Assembly: GCA_964427415.1 (NCBI GenBank)
Contig: CAYRUH010000018.1
Span: forward strand, 3,927 to 67,926
DNA length: 64,000 nucleotides
Direction of reading: 5' to 3'
Source: Lentisalinibacter sp964427415
Lineage (GTDB): Bacteria; Pseudomonadota; Gammaproteobacteria; Steroidobacterales; Woeseiaceae
Numbering within the stretch: position 1 is the stretch's first letter; each line of letters begins with the position of its first letter. The position numbers and the translations under genes are program-made. Shown one piece after another: positions 41,828-51,014 of the stretch. The notes under the pieces were generated by a model. The model saw only the letters and a program-made list of their open reading frames with translations. It was not told the DNA's origin and did not search any database.

Positions 41828-42457
41828 TCACCGCCGCGGCATGATGCCGCGCATCAGGAGTTCGGTGGCATTCTCTATGGCATGCTCGATCGCGGCCGGC
41901 GACGGACGCCGGCCGCGGTTCACGGTACGGATCTGGTGCTCGAAGTCTGCATAGTGTTGAGTGACCGCCCAGATGGCGTACAGCAGGTGCTGAGGGTCCA
42001 GCGGGGCCAGCAGGCCGGCATCGATCCACCGACGGATCTGCCCGACCTTGTGTCGATTCCATTTAAGGAAGGGCTTCTTCAGACGGTCATCGAACACCCG
42101 GCCACGGCCTATGATCTCCATGGCCCAGACCTTGGAGGCGTGCGGGCGCGTGAATGAATGGATCATCTTGCGGCGTATGTAGGCACGCAGGATTGCTTCC
42201 GGGTCGCTTCCTGTGTCGAAGGTCTCGGCATCGGCGATCCATTCGCCGAGGATGTCCTCGAGTACGCGTGCATAGAGCTCCTCCTTGGTCGGGAAGTAGT
42301 AGTGCACGTTGGCCTTTGGCAGCTCCGCGAGATCGGCAATGTCCTGCATCGTGCCGCCACTGTAGCTCTTCTCGGCGAAGACACGCTCTGCCGCGGCGAT
42401 GATGCGGCGGGTGTTTTCCGCTCGTATCTGCGCCTTCCTGGATTTACGTCCGACCAT
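41828..42457 (-). CDS. rutR: TetR-family regulator, RutR homologue
   Basis: 209 residues. The N-terminal helix-turn-helix (RRIIAAAERVFAEKSYSGG, then PKANVHYYFPTKEELYARVL) and the C-terminal block LLAPLDPQHLLYAIWAVTQHYADFEHQI align closely, from memory, with E. coli RutR, the uracil/thymine-sensing regulator of pyrimidine genes. ATG at 42457; the longer open frame upstream is not real. Convergent with the TonB receptor. A 26-base inverted repeat lies in its own promoter. The rut operon itself is absent from the window, so this RutR probably serves the reductive pathway instead. Ligand and targets are inferred. Confidence 0.85.
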   Translation of the reverse strand: MVGRKSRKAQIRAENTRRIIAAAERVFAEKSYSGGTMQDIADLAELPKANVHYYFPTKEELYARVLEDILGEWIADAETFDTGSDPEAILRAYIRRKMIHSFTRPHASKVWAMEIIGRGRVFDDRLKKPFLKWNRHKVGQIRRWIDAGLLAPLDPQHLLYAIWAVTQHYADFEHQIRTVNRGRRPSPAAIEHAIENATELLMRGIMPRR

Positions 42458-42488
42458 GCTCAATGCGTTCCCGGGAAATAGCCGGATT

Positions 42489-42514
42489 GTATCAGTGAAC
42501 TGCGTCACCGATAC
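42489..42514. promoter_or_regulatory. 26-base inverted repeat in the rutR promoter, possible autoregulatory operator
   Basis: GTATCAGTGA, six bases, TCACCGATAC: ten-base arms with one mismatch and the same six-base spacer as the palindrome at 32985. It is 32 bases upstream of the rutR start codon, a normal position for TetR-family autorepression. The half-site differs from TTGAC. Confidence 0.6.
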
Positions 42515-42580
42515 TCCGGCGCGCCCGCGTCGGCACCGCATAGCGGCACGCTGTCCGCACCTATGGCGCATAATGCGGGC

Positions 42581-43036
42581 ATGAAAATCTGGGTAGACGC
42601 TGACGCCTGTCCCGTGGTGGTGCGGGAGATCCTGTTCCGCGCCGCGAAGCGCACGGGAGTGGAGGTCACATTGGTCGCGAACCAGCCGGTGGCGACGCCG
42701 AAGCTGACCAACGTCACGTCGCTTCAGGTCTCGCGGGGCTTCGACGTCGCCGATGATGAAATCGTGAAGCGGGCGAACCCGGGCGACCTGGTGATCACCA
42801 GCGATATCCCGCTGGCAGCCGAAGCGATCGAAAAGGGCGCCCAGGCCCTCAGTCCCCGCGGCGAGCTGCACACCACCGAGAACATCCGTGCACGGCTGAA
42901 CATGCGGGACTTCCTGGACACGATGCGCTCGAGCGGCGTGGAGATGGGCGGCGGCCCGGCGGCTTTCAGCCAGCGCGACAAGCAGGCGTTTGCCAATCAC
43001 CTGGACCGCTGGCTGACGAAGCAGCGCGACACGTAG
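42581..43036 (+). CDS. yaiI: YaiI/YqxD family protein (DUF188, PIN-like)
   Basis: 151 residues. MKIWVDADACPVVVREIL, the ITSDIPLA segment and the C-terminal RDKQAFANHLDRWL are typical of the YaiI/YqxD family, a PIN-like fold of unknown cellular role. Start at 42581 by family length. The stop TAG is the GTAG foot of the following REP. It is divergent from rutR and shares its short promoter region. Confidence 0.9.
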   Translation: MKIWVDADACPVVVREILFRAAKRTGVEVTLVANQPVATPKLTNVTSLQVSRGFDVADDEIVKRANPGDLVITSDIPLAAEAIEKGAQALSPRGELHTTENIRARLNMRDFLDTMRSSGVEMGGGPAAFSQRDKQAFANHLDRWLTKQRDT

Positions 43037-43089
43037 GAGGGCCTTCAGGTCCGATTGTGATGGGGGATCGGGCCTGAAGGCCCTCCTAC
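43033..43089. repeat. REP pair in opposite orientation (BIME-like)
   Basis: GTAGGAG, GGGCCTTCAGGTCC, GAT, 14 bases, then the inverted unit ending CCTCCTAC. Lies between convergent yaiI and a secreted-protein gene and contains the yaiI stop. Confidence 0.9.
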
Positions 43090-43099
43090 GCCGCCTGGC

Positions 43100-44908
43100 T
43101 CAGAGCGCGTCCACCTCCGCGGCGAGCATGCCGAGCAGCTGCGGGGTCACCTCGCCGGTCACCTCGAGACCCCGCTCGGCCTGGAACTGGGAGATAGCGA
43201 TGGTCGTCTCGACGGTCATCTCGCCGCCGGCAGCGCCCGTATCGTAGCCCAGGACCTGCAGGTAATTCTGCGCGGTCTCTGTCATGTTGCCTGTCTGCAG
43301 CGCCTTCGAGAGCGGCTCGCCGCCGCTGCCCGCGGCGTTCGGGGCCGGAGGCGCGGCCGCAGGTGCGCGCTGCGCGCCCGGCGCGGCGCCGCCCATCATT
43401 TGCTCCATCATGCTGCCCATGCCCATCTGCTCCATCATCTTCTTCTGCTCGGGCGTCATGTTCTTCATGGCCTCTTCGTACTGCTTCATGGCTTCCGACA
43501 TCTCCGCTGAGGATGCGCCGGACTGCCCCATCGCATTCGCCATTTCCTGATCGATGTCCCGCACCGGCATATCCGGTGGAAGCAGGCTCTCACTACACCA
43601 TTCCGGTCGGAACTCGACCAGTCTCACGTCCGTGATGATGGAATGAGTCCGGCCACTCATCGAGGTACGGCCCATGACTTTCGATTCGATGGTCTGGTCG
43701 ATTTCCAGCGGCAGACCATTGCGCAGCATACCGACCAGGTTATTGAGGAGCCCCGCGAAAAACGAGTTCTCCGCCATATCGGGAGGCACTTCACTGGTGA
43801 GGTTGTTGTAGAAGGAGCGAACAATATCAAGCCCGGGAACGGCCTCGGACACCCAGACGGTGCCTGAGCTTTCCGTCGAGACCATATCCGCGAATCCGAC
43901 CATGCCTCCGCCGCCGAGACCGCCGGTATACGAAAACCGGTATCGGGTGGTGGGGTAGCCGATTCGGTTTCCGTCGGGCGTCGGTGAGGTCATCTCCACC
44001 TGCTCGCTCCATCCCTGTCCGGTGACCATCGCCGAAGCATCGAAACTCCGCCGCAGTGTTACCTGCATCGCTTCACCCTGCACGAAGTCGGCAGCCGACA
44101 TGGTCCCTGTCCCGACCTGCGGTGGAAGATGAATGTCCAGCACCTGGTGCGGCGTCACCATCGCCATCCGGCAGTAGGCATAGGTGATGACGAACGGTTG
44201 CACCTGGGGCGGCTTTACGTCGAGATCGCAGACTTCGTCCCGCGCTACCCGCAGGCTGTCCGTGATGCCAGCGCGCGTCGGCGCACCGGGCAGGCTCTCG
44301 ACCATGTCGAACGTAATCGGCGATCCGGCTTCGGTCATACTCTGCTCGATCTGGTCGATGATCGCATTCAATGCCCAGCCGATGGTGTCGCTGGCACCGC
44401 AGAGCGCATCGATCGTGCCGTCGAACTCGCCGAACGGTGACTGTTCGTGGACGATATCGCCGTAGTTGGTCTGAACGCCGGAGACCAGGACGGCCTTGTT
44501 CTCGTTGCTGCCGGCCGGACGCTCCTGGCCGGTGGTGCCGGATGCCGCGCATGCCACAACATTGATGCCGCGCCTGACGAGAATCGAGTCGTCGCTTCCC
44601 TGCACGTACCGCAGTTCGAAGACACCCTGACTCATCGGTGCCTGCAGTTCGGCGGGACTGCCATCGCTCGTCGCCCGGGAACTCAGGGATCGATCGGCGC
44701 CGGACGCCGGCTCCGCGAGGGCTATCACATCATCAGGCCCGTCGGGACCCGTCCACTGCACCTCGAACTCGTCTCCGACACACACGCTGTCCGGCGCGTC
44801 CAGTGACTGTGCGTATGCCGCGGTCTGCGCGAGGGAGAAAGCTGCCGCGACCAGGATCGTAGATAACCTGATCGAACCGCGGTCTTCAGAGCGACGAAGG
44901 TGACTCAT
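43100..44908 (-). CDS. Secreted protein with C-terminal peptidoglycan-binding-like domain
   Basis: 602 residues. Signal peptide to about residue 33 (AYAQS). The central 350 residues match nothing I know. Around residues 470-500 there is a methionine-rich helix (MKQYEEAMKNMTPEQKKMMEQ, then a glycine/methionine run), a low-complexity Ala/Pro linker, and at the C-terminus a PG_binding_1-like unit (QNYLQVLGYDTGAAGGEMTV and TIAISQFQAERGLEVTGEVTP). The neighbouring gene at 44950 has the same unit at its N-terminus, so the two are probably partners at the cell envelope. Confidence 0.75.
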   Translation of the reverse strand: MSHLRRSEDRGSIRLSTILVAAAFSLAQTAAYAQSLDAPDSVCVGDEFEVQWTGPDGPDDVIALAEPASGADRSLSSRATSDGSPAELQAPMSQGVFELRYVQGSDDSILVRRGINVVACAASGTTGQERPAGSNENKAVLVSGVQTNYGDIVHEQSPFGEFDGTIDALCGASDTIGWALNAIIDQIEQSMTEAGSPITFDMVESLPGAPTRAGITDSLRVARDEVCDLDVKPPQVQPFVITYAYCRMAMVTPHQVLDIHLPPQVGTGTMSAADFVQGEAMQVTLRRSFDASAMVTGQGWSEQVEMTSPTPDGNRIGYPTTRYRFSYTGGLGGGGMVGFADMVSTESSGTVWVSEAVPGLDIVRSFYNNLTSEVPPDMAENSFFAGLLNNLVGMLRNGLPLEIDQTIESKVMGRTSMSGRTHSIITDVRLVEFRPEWCSESLLPPDMPVRDIDQEMANAMGQSGASSAEMSEAMKQYEEAMKNMTPEQKKMMEQMGMGSMMEQMMGGAAPGAQRAPAAAPPAPNAAGSGGEPLSKALQTGNMTETAQNYLQVLGYDTGAAGGEMTVETTIAISQFQAERGLEVTGEVTPQLLGMLAAEVDAL

Positions 44909-44949
44909 GGCGACTCCTTGTCATATCGATTCGTTGTGAGGCAGACGGG

Positions 44950-45522
44950 CTAGGGGTTTCGACACGCTTCGATATCGCTCTCGGTAATGCCCAGATCCTT
45001 CGCGGCGGACTCCAGATCCGCGGCCGTGGCGTTCACGTCGTAGATGTCGCGGGTGGTGCGGGCGATGTCATAGCCGAGGTCGCCGCCCATGCGTCCGGCA
45101 ACGCGGCCGGCGGCGCGCATGAGGCTGCCGAAGCCGCGCTTCTTCTGGTTCGCCTCCTGCGCCGCGGTAATTGTCTCCTGCAGGCAGGCCTGCTGGGCGG
45201 CCTGCAGTGCGGCCGGGTCCCGCGCCGAGCGGGCGGCAGGCGCAGCGGATGCAGCGGCGGGCCCGCTCTGCTCCTTCAGCCTGGCCTTGATCACGCCGGC
45301 GAGTTGCGGCGAGGGCTCGCCGGTGACATCCAGGTCATTCTCGGCCTGGAATTTCGAAATGGCGACCACCGTATCGGTGGACATCTCACCGTCGGTATTC
45401 CCGGTGTCGTAACCGAGTGTGGTGAGATCCTGCTGGATGATCCGTGTAAGCCCGTCCGCCAGGGCGGTTCCCGGGATAGCGAGGACCATCAGCATGAAAA
45501 TCGGCAGAGTCTTTCGCAGCAT
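44950..45522 (-). CDS. Small secreted protein with peptidoglycan-binding-like domain
   Basis: 190 residues. Start at 45522 gives a signal peptide (LPIFMLMVLAIPGTALA). Residues about 28-75 form the same PG_binding_1-like unit as the neighbour (LTTLGYDTGNTDGEMSTD, VAISKFQAENDLDVTGEPSP). The rest is helical, with a GRVAGRMGGDLGYDIARTTRDIYDV segment and two cysteines. No catalytic motif. Lies 41 bases upstream of the larger partner on the same strand. Confidence 0.75.
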   Translation of the reverse strand: MLRKTLPIFMLMVLAIPGTALADGLTRIIQQDLTTLGYDTGNTDGEMSTDTVVAISKFQAENDLDVTGEPSPQLAGVIKARLKEQSGPAAASAAPAARSARDPAALQAAQQACLQETITAAQEANQKKRGFGSLMRAAGRVAGRMGGDLGYDIARTTRDIYDVNATAADLESAAKDLGITESDIEACRNP

Positions 45523-45734
45523 TGTCTTCTCCCGCCCGCAAGGGCTTCGCTCTCGTGCGTCCAGCGGATGAGCCGGCATCGCCGGTCATGGTCGAGTGCG
45601 GCTCTGTCCCCCTCGCTCTTTGGTCTTGTTCTATTCTGGCCGGCACGTACACCGCGTGTCTGGCATCTCGCCCAATATTGCGTCAATCGAGCCGGGATTT
45701 AAAGCGAGCCGCCGGGGCCCGCGGCGAAGCCCGT

Positions 45735-46805
45735 TCAGCGGGCGACAAAGGGTTTCAGCTCGTCCTCGTATTTCTGATAGAGCGCGTGGTTGTGGGCTAC
45801 GGCGTCGTTGATGTCTTTCTGTATCCAGGCGCTGCGCAGCGCTTCCTTCACCCACTGGTGTTCGGCCCAGTTGCCACCGCCGCCCTTGACCACCTCGATC
45901 TCGAGGCTGCCGAGGCCCATGAATTCCGTCGCTCCGGCCATCATCTCGCCGATATCGCCCATCGAAAGTTCCGCCTTGCCGTCGGCGTTGTCGGAGAGTT
46001 GCTGCAGGCGTGCCCGCTTTTCAGCGGAGAGTTCCTCGCTGCGCTCCATCACGCGGATGAACTCGCGCACCTGGGCTTCGCTGAGCCGCCCGTCGGCGGG
46101 CGGCTCGTAGTGGTCCTGCTCCGCTGCCTCCATCAGTTCGCCGTAGCGGACCGCGCTGCCGAGAACTCCGCCTGCCGCGGGGGCGTCTCCGCCGCGCTCA
46201 CCGAGCCCGCCGGTGGTCCCCGGGGTTTCCCACTGGGATAGATCCGGACCGAGGACGGGCCTGAACAGCATCCCGATGATCAACCCGGCCACGAGCGTGG
46301 TGATGAGCGAGAGGATGTAGTGGCCAATGCGCCTGCCGCCCGGCACCTCCAGGTAGAGCGGGATGATGCGCCAGAGCAGCACCAGTGCATAAATGAAGAG
46401 GCCCAATGCGATCAGGCCGCCTACCCACGGCAGGAGAGCCAGGGCCTGCCCGATGTAGCCCGGCACGAAGGCGAGTGTGGTGGCGGCGAGGCCGTGTGCG
46501 AAACTGCGCTTGCCGCCGAACAGGCCTGCGAGCGTGCTGACGATCCATGCCACGACGCCTGCGCCGATGGCGCCGGTCATGAGGCGCGCCAGCGTGGAGC
46601 CGAGTGTCGGCCGGAACAGTCCGCCGTCACTGAGCACGAGTCCGATGAGGTAGGCGACCACCGCGGCGAGCACGATCAGCGGACCGGTCAGCAGGAATGC
46701 GGTCCGGCGCCAGTCCCCGGCCTCCGGCAGGTAACCCCGCCAGGTGGCTTCCGGGTCGAATATCGCCCCTCTGATCAACTGGAGCGTGCGGTTGAGGTCG
46801 AACAC
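45735..46805 (-). CDS. YIP1-family membrane protein with soluble C-terminal domain
   Basis: 356 residues. The N-terminal half (MFDLNRTLQLIRGAIFDPEATWRGYLPEAGDW, then five hydrophobic segments up to about residue 185) fits the bacterial YIP1 family. A glycine-rich linker leads to a soluble helical domain of about 140 residues (YGELMEAAEQDHYEPPADGRLSEAQVREFIRVMERSEEL) that I do not recognise. Same strand as the two secreted-protein genes. Function unknown. Confidence 0.78.
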   Translation of the reverse strand: MFDLNRTLQLIRGAIFDPEATWRGYLPEAGDWRRTAFLLTGPLIVLAAVVAYLIGLVLSDGGLFRPTLGSTLARLMTGAIGAGVVAWIVSTLAGLFGGKRSFAHGLAATTLAFVPGYIGQALALLPWVGGLIALGLFIYALVLLWRIIPLYLEVPGGRRIGHYILSLITTLVAGLIIGMLFRPVLGPDLSQWETPGTTGGLGERGGDAPAAGGVLGSAVRYGELMEAAEQDHYEPPADGRLSEAQVREFIRVMERSEELSAEKRARLQQLSDNADGKAELSMGDIGEMMAGATEFMGLGSLEIEVVKGGGGNWAEHQWVKEALRSAWIQKDINDAVAHNHALYQKYEDELKPFVAR

Positions 46806-46920
46806 GGCGCTAACCCCTCTTTTTCGAATTATTATTGACCGGGCGTGGATGATACCGCATCAGTATTGAGGCGACACTGCGCCGATCCGCCTGCCGGACT
46901 CAAGCACTTACAATGAGCGT

Positions 46921-47868
46921 ATGAATTACCCGCAGACTCCCGCCGGCTACGACCTTATCGGCGACATCCACGGCTACGCCGATCCTCTCGTCCGCCTGCT
47001 CGGCGAGCTCGGCTACCGGGAACGGGGCGGCCTCTGGCGGCACGCGACCCGCGAAGCCATATTCCTCGGCGACTTCATCGACCGCGGGCCGCACCAGCGG
47101 GAGGTCATCGACATCGTGCGGCCGATGATCGAGGAGGGCGCGGCGCTGGCGGTGATGGGCAACCACGAGTTCAACGCGCTGGCCTTCCACACGCCTCACC
47201 CGGTTACCGGCGAGCCGCTTCGGCCCTGGTCGAAGAAGCATCGGGACCAGCACGATGCTTTCATCCGGGCCTACGAGGGCCGCGATGCCGAGATGCGGGA
47301 GACGCTCGACTGGTTCCGCACGCTGCCGCTGTGGCTGGATATGGGCGCGCTCCGGGTGATCCACGCCTGCTGGGACCCCCACCTCCTGTCCGCGGTGCGC
47401 GCCGAGGTGGACGGGCAGCACATCACCGACGAGTTTCTGGTAGCCGCCACTGACCCCGGTACCTGGCAGCACGGGGCCATCGACTCGCTGCTGAAGGGCA
47501 AGGAGATCGATCTGCCGGCCGGCACCTCTGTGCCCGACAAGGGCGGCAATCATCGTCACCGTATCAGGCTGCGCTGGTGGGACTCCCATGCCACCACCTA
47601 CCGGGAGGCGCATTTCGGGCCGGAGTCCGCGGAGACGCACATCCCGAACGACCCCATCGAGGGTGACCATGTCGTGGAATACTCCCACGACGATCCGCCC
47701 TGTTTCCTGGGCCACTACTGGCTGGAGGGCGACCCGGCACCGCTCGCGCCCAATATCGCCTGCCTCGACTACAGCGTGGCGAAGGAAGGCGGCAAGCTGG
47801 TGGCCTACCGCTGGGACGACGGTGATGCGGATCTGGCGAAAGAGAAATTTGTGGCGGTGGACCGCTGA
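46921..47868 (+). CDS. Metallophosphoesterase, PrpE/diadenosine tetraphosphatase-like
   Basis: 315 residues. Calcineurin-like metal motifs are intact: GDIHG near residue 14, GDFIDRGP near 48, and GNHE near 79, with later histidines (IHACWD, FLGHYW). The combination resembles PrpE and related bis(5'-nucleosyl)-tetraphosphatases or protein phosphatases. The substrate is not decidable. Stands alone, ending at a REP pair. Confidence 0.88.
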   Translation: MNYPQTPAGYDLIGDIHGYADPLVRLLGELGYRERGGLWRHATREAIFLGDFIDRGPHQREVIDIVRPMIEEGAALAVMGNHEFNALAFHTPHPVTGEPLRPWSKKHRDQHDAFIRAYEGRDAEMRETLDWFRTLPLWLDMGALRVIHACWDPHLLSAVRAEVDGQHITDEFLVAATDPGTWQHGAIDSLLKGKEIDLPAGTSVPDKGGNHRHRIRLRWWDSHATTYREAHFGPESAETHIPNDPIEGDHVVEYSHDDPPCFLGHYWLEGDPAPLAPNIACLDYSVAKEGGKLVAYRWDDGDADLAKEKFVAVDR

Positions 47869-47883
47869 GCCCTCGCCGGGCAG

Positions 47884-47957
47884 GTAGGAGGGCCTTCAGG
47901 CCCGATCTCGCCTTCAGGCCCGATTCAACAAATGATCGGGCCTGAAGGCCCTCCTAC
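47884..47957. repeat. REP cluster, two units plus partial copy
   Basis: GTAGGAG, GGGCCTTCAGGCCC, GAT; then a partial GCCTTCAGGCCCGAT; then the inverted full unit ending CCTCCTAC. It lies between convergent genes and may act as a terminator. Confidence 0.9.
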
Positions 47958-47969
47958 CGTTTCCGGTTC

Positions 47970-50366
47970 TCAGAAGCGTGTGCGGAAGGTCACGCCCACG
48001 GTCCGCGGCTGGTTCGTGCGGAAGCCGAGACGGGCGCGGCCACCGCGTTCCCGGTCGAAGGACAGGTTGGCGTTCTCATCGGTGACGTTGTCGATGTAGA
48101 GCACCGCGTCCCAGGTCTCCTTCAGTATGCCGGCGCGCAGGTTCAGGATGGTGAACTCGTCGAGTTCCAGATCGACGCTGGTCACCTCGTTGCCGGTTGC
48201 GCCGCCGAATGGCAGCCCCGAGACGAACTGGCCGGCACCCGGTACCTGGTCGCCCGGCTGTGTGAAGCGATCACCCACGTGCTGCACCGTCGCCGACACG
48301 TAGGCGTCCGACTGGTTGCCGCCGAAGTTCAGCGGGAAGTAGTAAGTGCCGGTGGCGGCCAGCTGCAGCTCGGGCACCGAGGCCAGCCGGTTGCCGTCGG
48401 CGACGCCGCCCAGCACCGCACCGGTGGCGTCCGTGACCGTGGACTTGAACTCCGAGTTGATCACACTGCCGACGAGGGAGAATTCGAGCGCCTCGGTCGC
48501 CATACCGCCGAGCTCGAATTCCACGCCGGAACTCTCCGCTTCAGGCACGTTGAAGGAGATGCGCGAGGAGCAGGAGCCGGCATCGAGCGTCACCTGCAGG
48601 TCCTCGATGTCCGCATAGAAGGCGGCGGCGTTGAGCGTGATGCCGTTGGCGAAGCGGGATTTGACGCCGATCTCGTAGTTCCAGAGCGTCTCGTCGTCGT
48701 AGTCCTGGAATTCGCCGAAGATCAGCAGGTCTTCCGGGGTGCACAGCGCCGTATTCAGGGGATCGTTCACGCCCCCGAGACGGAAGCCCTGGGCTGCCTG
48801 GGCGTTGATGGTGAAATTGTCGTTGACGTCGAAGCTGGCCAGGATGCGCGGCGTGAAGCCGTCCGAGGAGGTTTCGTCCAGGACGTTCGAGTCGCCTGCG
48901 GCGAACAGGCCGCCGGTGGTGATGGTTCGCTCCTCGTCGAAATCGTACCAGCGCCCTCCGACGGTCAGGTTGAAGCGATCCGTCAAGTCATAGGAGACTT
49001 CGCCGAAGATCGCGGTCTGCTGGATGTCATAGGGCAGATCCGAGTTGAATGGCGAATCCGCGGGGAATCCGTTGGCGACGGCCGCCGAGGTACCGGCGCC
49101 GAGCGTGGCATCCGTGAACGCGTCATAGCCCGGTGTCGGCAGACGCTGCATGTATTCCCGGTCGGTATCCGAGATGAATGCACCGAGTACCCACTGCAGC
49201 CGTCCGGGCGCCATGGAGGCAACGCGCAGCTCGTGCGTGTTCTGCTGCAGATCCGTGGTGTCGCGCAGATTCGACGGCAGTGTCACCGCCTCATCGGGAA
49301 AGCCGAGATCCACTGAGACGCTCCCGGAAAGTGCACTGGCATCCCGGCTCACCAGGATTTCACGGTCCATCAGACTGCCGACGTAGGTGATGGCGTAGTC
49401 GCCGACGCTTGCCTCGACCACCAGGTCGGCCAGCAGGGTTTCGTCGGAAAACTCCTCACGCAGCAGCAGATACTGCTCACGCTCACCGAGCTGGATCGCC
49501 GGGCGGGTGGTGGTGAAGGGATTGGCGAACAGGTTATACACCTCCTGGCGGTTGAAGCCATCGGTCTCGATCTCCTGATAGACCACGCGAGGGGTGATGG
49601 TCAGCCTGTCGGAGGGCGTGAAAGTCAGTGCCACTCTCGCGCCGTTGCGCGAACCGCTGTTCACATCCTCATCGACGCCGCCGCCCTCGCGCAGAGCGTC
49701 GATGAAGCCGCCGTACTGGGTGGTGTAGCCCACGGCGCGGATCGCCGCCCGGCCGTCGGCGAAGGGTGCATTGATCATGCCTTTCAGATGACCGCCCACC
49801 TCGCCGTCGGTGATTGTGTTCAGTTCGGCCTCTACCGAGCCCTCGAAGGTGTCGAGCTGCGGCTGATTCGTGATGTAGCGGATGGTGCCGCCGATGGAGC
49901 CCGATCCGAAAAGCGTGCCCTGGGGTCCGCGCAGGGTCTCAACCCGATTCAGGTCGTACAGATCGAAGTCCGGTGTAAACAGCGACAGCGAGATCACTGA
50001 TTCGTCGAGATAGACGCCCACCTGTTCCTTCACGCCCGGCTGGTCCCTGACGATCTGGCCGGCAGAGACACCGCGGATGGCCACCTGGCTTTGCCCCGGA
50101 CCGAGGTTCTGGATGGCCAGGCCCGCGATGTTGCGGGACAACTCCTCGAGATCGGTCGCGCCGAGACGTCGGATATCTTCCTCGGTCTGGACGTTGATGG
50201 AGAACGGGATGTCCTGGATCCGGGCTTCCCGTTTCGTGGCCGTGACGACGACCTCCTCGATGGTCTCGTCCTGGGCCAGAGCGCTGCCCCCCGACAACAG
50301 AGTGATGGCAACGAACCCGGCCAGCAGGCGTCGGCCGAGTAATGTGGTAGACATGCAACAGATCAT
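47970..50366 (-). CDS. TonB-dependent outer membrane receptor
   Basis: 798 residues. Signal peptide ending near ALAQ, TonB box-like EEVVVTATKRE, plug with LNRVETLRGPQGTLFGSGSIGGTIRYI, and a beta-barrel closing with the canonical terminal phenylalanine (VTFRTRF). ATG at 50366 is preferred for its GGGGGAAA ribosome site; MSTTLLGRR four codons later is possible. Of the same general class as the receptor at 11547 but not a close copy. No linked permease; ligand unknown. Confidence 0.93.
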   Translation of the reverse strand: MICCMSTTLLGRRLLAGFVAITLLSGGSALAQDETIEEVVVTATKREARIQDIPFSINVQTEEDIRRLGATDLEELSRNIAGLAIQNLGPGQSQVAIRGVSAGQIVRDQPGVKEQVGVYLDESVISLSLFTPDFDLYDLNRVETLRGPQGTLFGSGSIGGTIRYITNQPQLDTFEGSVEAELNTITDGEVGGHLKGMINAPFADGRAAIRAVGYTTQYGGFIDALREGGGVDEDVNSGSRNGARVALTFTPSDRLTITPRVVYQEIETDGFNRQEVYNLFANPFTTTRPAIQLGEREQYLLLREEFSDETLLADLVVEASVGDYAITYVGSLMDREILVSRDASALSGSVSVDLGFPDEAVTLPSNLRDTTDLQQNTHELRVASMAPGRLQWVLGAFISDTDREYMQRLPTPGYDAFTDATLGAGTSAAVANGFPADSPFNSDLPYDIQQTAIFGEVSYDLTDRFNLTVGGRWYDFDEERTITTGGLFAAGDSNVLDETSSDGFTPRILASFDVNDNFTINAQAAQGFRLGGVNDPLNTALCTPEDLLIFGEFQDYDDETLWNYEIGVKSRFANGITLNAAAFYADIEDLQVTLDAGSCSSRISFNVPEAESSGVEFELGGMATEALEFSLVGSVINSEFKSTVTDATGAVLGGVADGNRLASVPELQLAATGTYYFPLNFGGNQSDAYVSATVQHVGDRFTQPGDQVPGAGQFVSGLPFGGATGNEVTSVDLELDEFTILNLRAGILKETWDAVLYIDNVTDENANLSFDRERGGRARLGFRTNQPRTVGVTFRTRF

Positions 50367-50463
50367 GAGTTTTCCCCCGGTAATTCGTGCGATCGTAATT
50401 TATCAGGGTTATATTGCTAAACTCCACTATTTTATTTTCGTTGTATTTCTACGTCACTAGATC

Positions 50464-50967
50464 ATGTCTGAGAGCGACGAAGCAAGCGGGTTTGCGATCA
50501 GGAGCCGACTGCGCTGCGGCGATCTCGGCCGCATCGTGGCGCTGCACGGCGAAATCTACGACCGCGAGGCCGAGGGTTACGGCCTGCGCTTCGAGGCCTT
50601 CGTGGCCAGGACCATCGCGGAATTCGTGCTGGATAATTCTGCCCGCGGGCGGGTTTGGCTGGCGGAGCGCGGCGGCGAGTTGATGGCCTGCTGCGCCATC
50701 GCCCATCGCGGAGAGGCTCTCGCGCAGCTGCGCTGGGTGCTGGCACGGCCCGAGGTGCGCGGGATCGGCCTCGGGCGCCGCTTGGTGGAGCAATCCGTCG
50801 ACTACTGCCGCGAACAGGGGATAGAAAGGATCTATCTGGAGACCACCGACGGGCTGGAGGCCTCCCGGCGCCTGTACGACTCTCTCGGCTTCAGGCTCGT
50901 CTCCGAGACCCGGGAGGAATTGTGGGACGGCGAGGGCGTGCTGATCCGGATGGAGCTCGATTTGTGA
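50464..50967 (+). CDS. GNAT-family N-acetyltransferase
   Basis: 167 residues. VRGIGLGRRLVEQSVDYCREQG is the acetyl-CoA-binding motif A, and EASRRLYDSLGFRLVSE is motif B, both typical of GNAT enzymes. The acceptor is unknown. Divergent from the TonB receptor across a 97-base AT-richer region that probably carries both promoters. Confidence 0.88.
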   Translation: MSESDEASGFAIRSRLRCGDLGRIVALHGEIYDREAEGYGLRFEAFVARTIAEFVLDNSARGRVWLAERGGELMACCAIAHRGEALAQLRWVLARPEVRGIGLGRRLVEQSVDYCREQGIERIYLETTDGLEASRRLYDSLGFRLVSETREELWDGEGVLIRMELDL

Positions 50968-50990
50968 GTCAGGGATCGGGGCGGGGATGA

Positions 50991-51013
50991 ATCGGGGCTG
51001 AAGCTCCTCCTGC
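50991..51013. repeat. Degenerate REP unit
   Basis: ATC, GGGGCTGAAGCTCC, TCCTGC, an inverted REP with one stem mismatch, between convergent genes. Confidence 0.75.
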
Positions 51014-51014
51014 A

